From DASUGM01 sp036274055 (GTDB lineage: Bacteria; Acidobacteriota; Vicinamibacteria; Vicinamibacterales; SCN-69-37), in NCBI GenBank assembly GCA_036274055.1, contig DASUGM010000213.1:1-5801 (forward strand): a stretch of DNA of 5,801 bases, in the 5' to 3' direction. The notes under the pieces are model-generated. The model was not told the DNA's origin. It saw nothing but the letters and a program-made list of their open reading frames with translations, and made no database searches. The translations under genes and the position numbers were made by a program. This document shows, piece by piece, positions 1 to 5,801 of the stretch (positions are counted from its first letter, which is position 1; each line of letters opens with the position of its first letter).

Positions 1-899
1 AGGCCGAGGCCGGTGCCGCGTGAGCGCGTCGTGAAGAACGGCTCGAACAGGTGCGCGCGCGCCTCGGGCGCGATGCCCGGGCCGTCGTCGACGATGCGCA
101 GCTCGTGCCAGCCGTCGGCGGTGCTCGTCGAAATCTTCAACTCGCCGCGGCCCTGCATCGCCTGTGCGCCGTTGAGCAGCAGGTTCAGCAGCGCCAGCTT
201 CAACTGCGCGGAATCCGCGGAGACGACGGTCTCGGTCGGGTCGATGCGGACGCCGAGGCCCGAGAGCGACGGGTCCTGCTTCAGCAGTGAAACGGTATCT
301 TCGACGACGCCCGCGACCTGCACCGGCGCCAGCGTCGGCGGCTTCGGCCGCGCGAACACCAGCATGTCCTGGACGATGTCGTTGAGCTCGTCGATCCGGG
401 TGACGACTTCGTTGGCAATCCGATGCTCGGCACTGCCAGGCCCCAGCCGGCGGGCGATCACCTGCATCGCGCCCTTGATGCCGGCCAGCGGGTTGCGCAC
501 TTCGTGGGCGACCACCGCCGCCATTTTGCCGAGGTGCGCCAGTGCTTCCTGATCGCGGAGCGCGGTCTCGGCGGCCGCTCGCTGGGCCTCGCTTTCGCGA
601 TGGCGCGAGACGACGAACGCCGCCAGCCACAGGGTCACGCAAATCACGGTCCGGCTGAAGATCATTGCGTCGACGCTCACCGGCGGAGGCCGCAGGAGCA
701 TGGTGAGGCAAAGCAGGACCGTTGCTTCCGCCGCCATGTAGTAGGCGGCGCGAAGGCCCGGCGAAAAAATCGCCAGCAGGACCGTCAGCAGATAGGTCGC
801 GTTCACCGAATATCCCGGGCTCAGCTGCAAGCTCGCCACAAAGATGGCGATATTGACCAGCGTGCCCATCGCGACAAAATGCCGGGTGAGGCGGCTCAT
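1..899 (-). CDS. Membrane sensor histidine kinase, NtrB/ZraS-like, C-terminus cut by window edge
   Basis: Sensor kinase that should autophosphorylate on His and pass the phosphate to a response regulator, most likely the divergent neighbour. The visible 299 residues begin with about four hydrophobic segments (near residues 8-24, 35-50, 53-69, 80-97) and no PAS domain. A HisKA domain follows with the phospho-acceptor in AHEVRNPLAG (His132). The HATPase_c domain has the N box (LLNLLLNGAQAM, Asn239/Asn243), G1 box DDGPGI (271-276), F box FEPFFTT (285-291) and G2 box GTGLG. The gene runs off the window just after G2, so probably only some 20-60 residues are missing. ATG at 899 is chosen because an in-frame TAG lies a short way upstream with no other usual start between. 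No Shine-Dalgarno is visible. The ligand is unknown; the short 4-TM input region suggests membrane or intramembrane sensing (inference). Family assignment is firm. Confidence 0.95.
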   Translation of the reverse strand, partial: MSRLTRHFVAMGTLVNIAIFVASLQLSPGYSVNATYLLTVLLAIFSPGLRAAYYMAAEATVLLCLTMLLRPPPVSVDAMIFSRTVICVTLWLAAFVVSRHRESEAQRAAAETALRDQEALAHLGKMAAVVAHEVRNPLAGIKGAMQVIARRLGPGSAEHRIANEVVTRIDELNDIVQDMLVFARPKPPTLAPVQVAGVVEDTVSLLKQDPSLSGLGVRIDPTETVVSADSAQLKLALLNLLLNGAQAMQGRGELKISTSTADGWHELRIVDDGPGIAPEARAHLFEPFFTTRSRGTGLG

Positions 900-924
900 G
901 AAATGACTCGGGTTCGTAAGGCTT

Positions 925-934
925 GACTATACTC
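925..934. promoter_or_regulatory. Candidate overlapping bidirectional -10 element between kinase and regulator genes
   Basis: The 45-bp spacer between the two divergent start codons contains GACTATACTC. It reads TATACT on the plus strand (928-933) and TATAGT on the minus strand (931-926), so one near-symmetric element could serve as -10 box in both directions. Predicted transcription starts would be about 5 nt upstream of the regulator ATG and about 20 nt upstream of the kinase ATG. No convincing -35 hexamer is visible on either side; the best plus-strand candidate is a weak TGACTC at 904-909. The match is seen in the sequence; promoter activity is inference. Confidence 0.4.
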
Positions 935-944
935 GGACTCACCG

Positions 945-2633
<1,689 letters not shown>

Positions 2634-2800
2634 GGCAAGGGTGCACGCACAAATGTGTTCGTGCGGTGCGACCGTAGCCAACGCAAGCCACGTACCCGGT
2701 GAAACAGCAACATTTTGCGCGCTACTCGACGCACTGCCGCTGGAACGCTGTGCAGTTCTGTAACTGATCGGGCGAGCCGGACGCTGGCGAGATGCTCGCT

Positions 2801-2886
2801 TTCGCGGAACACCCCCGTCCCCTTGACCGGGTCCGCTTAGCCGGAGGAGGGGACGGGGGTCGCTTCGCGGAACACCCCCGTCCCCT
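2801..2886. repeat. REP-like palindromic cluster: three half-sites, two alternative 13-bp stems
   Basis: A 23-bp sequence occurs twice in direct orientation (2801-2823 and 2864-2886). Its 13-bp end ACCCCCGTCCCCT is also present inverted at 2848-2860. The inverted copy can pair perfectly with the left copy (2811-2823, 24-nt loop) or with the right copy (2874-2886, 13-nt loop), but not both. The shorter hairpin starts 19 nt beyond the truA stop in the direction of truA transcription. No T-tract follows it, so it is not a canonical intrinsic terminator. Its form is that of REP/BIME-type palindromes; dispersal elsewhere in the genome is not testable here. The rest of 2634-2905 shows no convincing gene. 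Confidence 0.8.
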
Positions 2887-2905
2887 CGTCATCCCTCATC
2901 ATCCT

Positions 2906-3685
2906 TCATCGAAGCTTGAATACCGGCTCGAGCGGCCAATCGGCCGGCGGCGGTTCGTAGAAGACGCGCTCGAGGAAGAGGCCCGAGGCTGGCGCGGTCA
3001 GCCGGGCCGGCAGGTCCGAACTGCCGGCGAGCAGGGCCGGCACTTTGGCAGGGGACAGTTCGCCGCGGCCGCACTCGACGATCACGCCGACGAGGCGCCG
3101 GACCATCTTCCAGAGAAAGTGCGAGCCGACGACCCGGATGAGGATCATCGCGCCGTCGGCTTCGATGCGAATCCGATCGACCAGCACCTGCGTCGATTTT
3201 TCATCCGGGTCATCGTCGGTGAAGGCGCGGAAATCCGCGAAACCGGCAAGCGGCGCGGCGGCGTCCCGCATCGCGTCGAGGTTGAGCTCATCGCGCACCC
3301 ACCACACGAATGGCTTGGCGAACGCGGTCCGCCGGCGCGCGATCTGATAGAGGTAGCTCCGCGCCACCGCGGAATGCCGCGCGTGAAAACGGGGCGGCAC
3401 CGGCTCGGCGTCACGGACGACGATGTCGTGCGGCAGGCCGTCGTTGACGCGGGCGACCAGCGTCGCCGGCGGCAGGCGGACGCCGGTATCGAGGTGCATC
3501 ACCTGGGCCAGCGCGTGAACGCCAGCGTCGGTGCGACCCGATCCGTAGGTCTCGAATCGCGATTGTCCGATCGCCTCGGCAATCGCCCGATGCAGCTCGC
3601 CCTGCACCGTCTTCGCGTTCTTCTGGATCTGCCAGCCGGAATAACGCGTTCCCGCGTATTCGACGGTGAGTTTGTATCGGGGCAT
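2906..3685 (-). CDS. truA: tRNA pseudouridine(38-40) synthase TruA
   Basis: Cytoplasmic enzyme that isomerises uridines 38-40 in the anticodon arm of tRNAs to pseudouridine. The 259-aa length fits the TruA family. The N-terminus YKLTVEYAGTRYSGWQIQ is the usual first strand and W-Q motif. The catalytic Asp is Asp53 within GSGRTDAGVHA. Later family motifs include FHARHSAVARSYLYQI, the FRAFTDDD region that follows the second-half start, and the C-terminal FLWKMVRRLVGVIVECGRG. ATG at 3685 gives the canonical start; no Shine-Dalgarno precedes it. The gene is read away from the 88-89 bp repeat array, so its promoter must lie in or beyond the array. A weak TAAGAT hexamer on the minus strand within the first unit (3755-3750) is the only candidate I see. 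REP-like palindromes follow its stop codon. All key residues are intact. Confidence 0.97.
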   Translation of the reverse strand: MPRYKLTVEYAGTRYSGWQIQKNAKTVQGELHRAIAEAIGQSRFETYGSGRTDAGVHALAQVMHLDTGVRLPPATLVARVNDGLPHDIVVRDAEPVPPRFHARHSAVARSYLYQIARRRTAFAKPFVWWVRDELNLDAMRDAAAPLAGFADFRAFTDDDPDEKSTQVLVDRIRIEADGAMILIRVVGSHFLWKMVRRLVGVIVECGRGELSPAKVPALLAGSSDLPARLTAPASGLFLERVFYEPPPADWPLEPVFKLR

Positions 3686-3692
3686 AGACGGG

Positions 3693-4040
3693 TACGCCGG
3701 TACGCGGGTACGTCAGGGACGCGGGGACCACGAACCTGCTTCGCTGGCCATCTTACTTGGATGGGTTCGGCGGAGCCGAGTACGCCGGGTACGCGGGTAC
3801 GTCAGGGACGCGGGGACCACGAACCTGCTTCGCTGGCCATCTTACTTGGATGGGTTCGGCGAAGCCGAGTACGCCGGGTACGCGGGGACGTCAGGGACGC
3901 GGGGACCACGAACCTGCTTCGCAGGCCATCGTACTTGGATGGGTTCGGCGAAGCCGAGTACGCGGGTACGCGGGGACGTCAGGGACGCGGGGACCACGAA
4001 CCTGCTTCGCTGGCCATCTTACCTGGATGGGTTCGGCGGG
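3693..4040 (+). repeat. Tandem array of four 88-89 bp direct repeats with G-rich head and hairpin tail
   Basis: Units lie at 3693-3780 (88 bp), 3781-3869 (89), 3870-3958 (89) and 3959-about 4040 (last unit loses homology near its end). Neighbouring units differ by only one to four changes. Each begins with a G-rich head built from degenerate octamers (GGGTACGC, GGGTACGT, CAGGGACGC, GGGGACC). Each then has a nested inverted repeat: outer arms GCTTCGC / GCGAAGC, inner arms CCATC / GATGG around a 7-nt loop. The full unit repeats, so this is not a repeat-spacer CRISPR array. Unit length is not a multiple of three, so reading frames through it rotate and no repeated peptide is encoded. It occupies most of the truA-dioxygenase intergenic space. 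Confidence 0.97.
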
Positions 4041-4056
4041 CGCGTACTGAAAAAAA

Positions 4057-4133
4057 ATGATGGCCCGGCGAAGCCGCGTTCCGGGTCCCCGCGTCCCCGA
4101 CGTACCCGCGTACCCGACGTACCCGACATACCG
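4057..4133 (-). repeat. Inverted, diverged fifth copy of the intergenic repeat unit
   Basis: Read on the minus strand from about 4133 to 4057, this stretch aligns with the head and middle of the direct units: GGGTACGCGGGTACGTC, then GGGGACGCGGGGACC, then GAAC, CTTCGC and GGCCATC in the same order, with scattered substitutions and small indels. Homology then stops at a run of eight A on the plus strand (4050-4057), where the direct units would continue with their hairpin loop and tail. It is more diverged than the four direct copies are from each other, and it lies immediately upstream of the dioxygenase start. The alignment was done by eye. Confidence 0.8.
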
Positions 4134-4134
4134 G

Positions 4135-4140
4135 TAGAAT
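4135..4140 (+). promoter_or_regulatory. Candidate -10 element for a leaderless dioxygenase transcript
   Basis: TAGAAT at 4135-4140 is followed by exactly six bases (CTGTCT) and then the ATG at 4147. This TANNNT-N6-ATG layout places the expected transcription start at or within a base of the start codon, the pattern of leaderless mRNAs in several high-GC phyla. No Shine-Dalgarno lies between, which agrees. No good -35 hexamer is seen; that position falls inside the inverted repeat copy. Motif is seen; function is inferred. Confidence 0.5.
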
Positions 4141-4146
4141 CTGTCT

Positions 4147-5583
4147 ATGTTTTTACGCCGATTCTTCGAACCCAAGCTCGCTCAGACGAGCTATCTGATC
4201 GGCTGCGTGGCCACCGGCGAAGCGCTGGTGATCGATCCCAATCGCGACGCCGATCAGTACATCCAGGCGGCGGCCGCCGAGGGCGCGAAGATCAAGCACG
4301 TCACCGAAACGCACATCCACGCCGACTTTCTGTCCGGAAGCCGCGAACTGGGCGCGCGCACCGGCGCGACCGTGTATCTCTCCGATGAAGGCGACGCCAA
4401 CTGGAAGTACGCCTTTGCCGGCGATCGCAACGTCAAGTTGATCAATGAGGGCGATCGCATCACCGTCGGCAACATCGTCGTCGAAGTGCTGCACACGCCG
4501 GGGCACACGCCGGAACACCTGACCTTTCTCGTCACCGACACCGCCGGCGCGAGCGAGCCGATTGGCGCGGCGACCGGCGACTTCGTCTTCGTCGGCGACG
4601 TCGGCCGCCCCGATCTGCTCGAGCGCGCCGCCACCATGAAGGGGACGATGGCGGCCGGCGCGAAATCGCTGTACGAGAGCCTGCGCGCGTTCAGCACACG
4701 GCCGGACTGGCTGCAGATCTGGCCGGGTCACGGCGCGGGGTCGTCGTGCGGCAAGGGCATCAGCGCGATTCCCCAGAGCACGCTCGGCTACGAGAAGCGC
4801 TTCAACTGGGCGTTTCAAGCCAAGGGCGAGCAGGACTTCGTCGAGCACGTGCTCAGCGGCCAGCCCGAACCGCCGAAGTACTTCGCCGAGATGAAGCGCA
4901 TCAACAAGGAAGGACCGAAAATCCTCGGCGGATTTCCGAAGCCGCCGCGGGTGGAGGATGCCAGGCTCGGCGCGCTCGTCAACGGCGGCGCCGTCGTCGT
5001 CGACACGCGAAAGGCGTCGGCGTATGCGACGGGATTCGTGCCCGGCACGATCAACATCCCGTTGAACGCGTCGTTTACGACCTGGGCCGGATGGCTGGTG
5101 CCGTACACCGCCGACGTCTATCTCATCGTCGACGGCGGCGACACCGCGGCCGCGGCAGCCGCGGCGACGGCCGCGCGCGATTTGGCGATGATTGGTCTCG
5201 ATCGTGTTGCCGGGTATTTCGACTCCACGGCGATCGACGCCTGGCCGTCGACGGCGGGCCAGGCGCTCGGCACCATTCCGCAGATCAACGTCAGCGATCT
5301 CGCGGCGTCGCTGCAGCACGGCGCGGTGACGCTCGTCGATGTCCGCAACGACGTCGAGTGGGGCGCCGGACACATTCCCGGCGCGCGGCACGTGACCCTG
5401 GGGTACGTTCCCGATCGCCTCGCCGACATCCCGCGCGACAAGCCGGTCGTCCTGCAGTGCCAGTCGGGCGGGCGCTCGTCGATTGGCGCCAGCCTGCTCC
5501 GCGCGCGCGGCTTCGATCGCGTCGTCAATCTCGAGGGCGGCATGAACGCGTGGCTCTCCGCCGGATTTCCGGCGGAAACTTGA
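4147..5583 (+). CDS. Persulfide dioxygenase-rhodanese fusion (CstB-like, ETHE1-type MBL plus two rhodanese domains)
   Basis: Predicted cytoplasmic sulfur-detoxifying enzyme of 478 aa. The N-terminal metallo-beta-lactamase-fold domain (about 1-250) oxidises low-molecular-weight persulfides to sulfite with O2. The rhodanese part can transfer sulfane sulfur, giving thiosulfate in CstB. Likely Fe(II) ligands are His56 (THIHADF), His120 (TPGHTPEH) and Asp151 (FVGDVGRPD). Phe61 replaces the last His of the usual HxHxDH motif, consistent with a mono-iron dioxygenase rather than a dinuclear zinc hydrolase. GHGAGSSCGK holds Cys201, as in CstB. The first rhodanese domain (about 265-370) has no Cys in its active loop (YLIVDGGD) and is a pseudo-rhodanese. 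The second (about 380-478) has Cys438 in QCQSGGRSS. No signal peptide is seen. Start ATG at 4147 follows TAGAAT closely and lacks a Shine-Dalgarno. It probably forms an operon with the ferredoxin gene 13 bp downstream. Confidence 0.94.
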   Translation: MFLRRFFEPKLAQTSYLIGCVATGEALVIDPNRDADQYIQAAAAEGAKIKHVTETHIHADFLSGSRELGARTGATVYLSDEGDANWKYAFAGDRNVKLINEGDRITVGNIVVEVLHTPGHTPEHLTFLVTDTAGASEPIGAATGDFVFVGDVGRPDLLERAATMKGTMAAGAKSLYESLRAFSTRPDWLQIWPGHGAGSSCGKGISAIPQSTLGYEKRFNWAFQAKGEQDFVEHVLSGQPEPPKYFAEMKRINKEGPKILGGFPKPPRVEDARLGALVNGGAVVVDTRKASAYATGFVPGTINIPLNASFTTWAGWLVPYTADVYLIVDGGDTAAAAAAATAARDLAMIGLDRVAGYFDSTAIDAWPSTAGQALGTIPQINVSDLAASLQHGAVTLVDVRNDVEWGAGHIPGARHVTLGYVPDRLADIPRDKPVVLQCQSGGRSSIGASLLRARGFDRVVNLEGGMNAWLSAGFPAET

Positions 5584-5596
5584 GAGTTGACTGCGT

Positions 5597-5801
5597 ATGG
5601 GCAAGGACCGCACCACACCCGAAGCCGCGGCCGCGTCGTTTGGGGTCGGCAAGATCGTCCGGCATCTGTTCGTGTGCGGCGGTCCCGACTGCTGCACGGA
5701 AGACGACGGCGACAAGACCTGGAGCTACGTCAAGAAGCGGATGAAGGAACTTGAGATTACCGGACCGGATGGTCCGGCGTACCGCACCAAGGTCAAGTGC
5801 C
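5597..5801 (+). CDS. [2Fe-2S] thioredoxin-fold ferredoxin, N-terminal part (runs off window)
   Basis: The first 68 residues of a protein that continues past the window edge. After a short polar N-terminus it reads IVRHLFVCGGPDCCTEDDG, then an amphipathic helix (TWSYVKKRMKEL), then YRTKVKC. This matches the thioredoxin-like [2Fe-2S] ferredoxin pattern: an N-terminal H-x-F-V-C strand, a second Cys shortly after, and a third Cys at the end of a later strand, with the fourth expected a few residues beyond the edge. Visible candidates are Cys27, Cys32, Cys33 and Cys68. ATG at 5597 lies 13 bp after the dioxygenase stop, with no Shine-Dalgarno, so co-transcription and perhaps coupled translation are likely. 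The context suggests electron transfer linked to sulfur oxidation, which is inference. Too short for the standard gene list because its end is missing, but the family resemblance is good. Confidence 0.85.
   Translation, partial: MGKDRTTPEAAAASFGVGKIVRHLFVCGGPDCCTEDDGDKTWSYVKKRMKELEITGPDGPAYRTKVKC

Noticed and set aside
13..926. Plus-strand open frames at 13-552 and 423-926
   Set aside because: Both lie opposite the histidine kinase, whose H, N, G1, F and G2 boxes are read on the minus strand.
2646..2665. Short inverted repeat CGCAC-N10-GTGCG upstream of the Cys-rich gene, possible operator
   Set aside because: Five-base arms are expected by chance in GC-rich DNA, and no promoter could be placed beside it.
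3693..4040. CRISPR array
   Set aside because: The whole 88-89 bp unit repeats with no variable spacers, and no cas gene is present.
2792..4060. Plus-strand open frame (422 codons) running over truA and into the repeat array
   Set aside because: Antisense to truA for most of its length, then low-complexity translation of repeats whose period is not a multiple of three. No domain is visible.
4050..4085. Intrinsic terminator on the minus strand: GC stem followed by eight T
   Set aside because: About six to eight bases separate the stem from the T run, the stem is short and has competing pairings, and no gene is seen whose transcript should end there.
4153..5715. Long minus-strand open frame (520 codons) opposite the dioxygenase gene
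   Set aside because: It is antisense to a gene with intact catalytic motifs, and its translation is Arg/Ala/Val-rich without any domain. Such frames are a by-product of high GC3.

Overview
This window is GC-rich bacterial chromosomal DNA. It carries a two-component system, a small cysteine-rich protein gene, truA, and a sulfur-oxidation gene pair. Two stretches of non-coding repeats separate them. The high GC3, the lack of Shine-Dalgarno sequences at every start, and the short-period GC-rich intergenic repeats would fit a soil Acidobacteriota such as Vicinamibacteria. That placement is an inference; nothing in the window proves the taxon.

Layout: (1) 1-899, minus strand: an NtrB/ZraS-like membrane histidine kinase cut by the window edge. 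(2) 945-2315, plus strand: a complete NtrC-type sigma54 activator, divergent from the kinase across a 45-bp spacer with a near-symmetric -10 element. (3) 2311-2376: nine tandem copies of the heptamer CGTAAGC, filling the space between the stop codons of the regulator and the convergent small gene. (4) 2376-2633, minus: a small Cys-rich protein of unknown function. (5) 2634-2905: non-coding, with a REP-like palindromic cluster at 2801-2886. (6) 2906-3685, minus: truA, tRNA pseudouridine synthase. (7) 3686-4146: a 461-bp divergent intergenic region holding four direct 88-89 bp repeats and a fifth, diverged inverted copy. Each unit combines a G-quadruplex-type head with a nested hairpin tail. (8) 4147-5583, plus: a CstB-like persulfide dioxygenase-rhodanese fusion. 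(9) 5597-5801, plus: the start of a [2Fe-2S] thioredoxin-fold ferredoxin, 13 bp downstream and probably co-transcribed.

The kinase and regulator probably form one phosphorelay acting on sigma54 promoters whose targets are not visible here. The dioxygenase-rhodanese and ferredoxin probably form a sulfide/persulfide oxidation operon. The truA gene and the Cys-rich gene are functionally unrelated neighbours as far as can be seen. No tRNA, rRNA, CRISPR array, transposase or phage gene is present. The least explained part of the window is the structured repeat array between truA and the dioxygenase gene.
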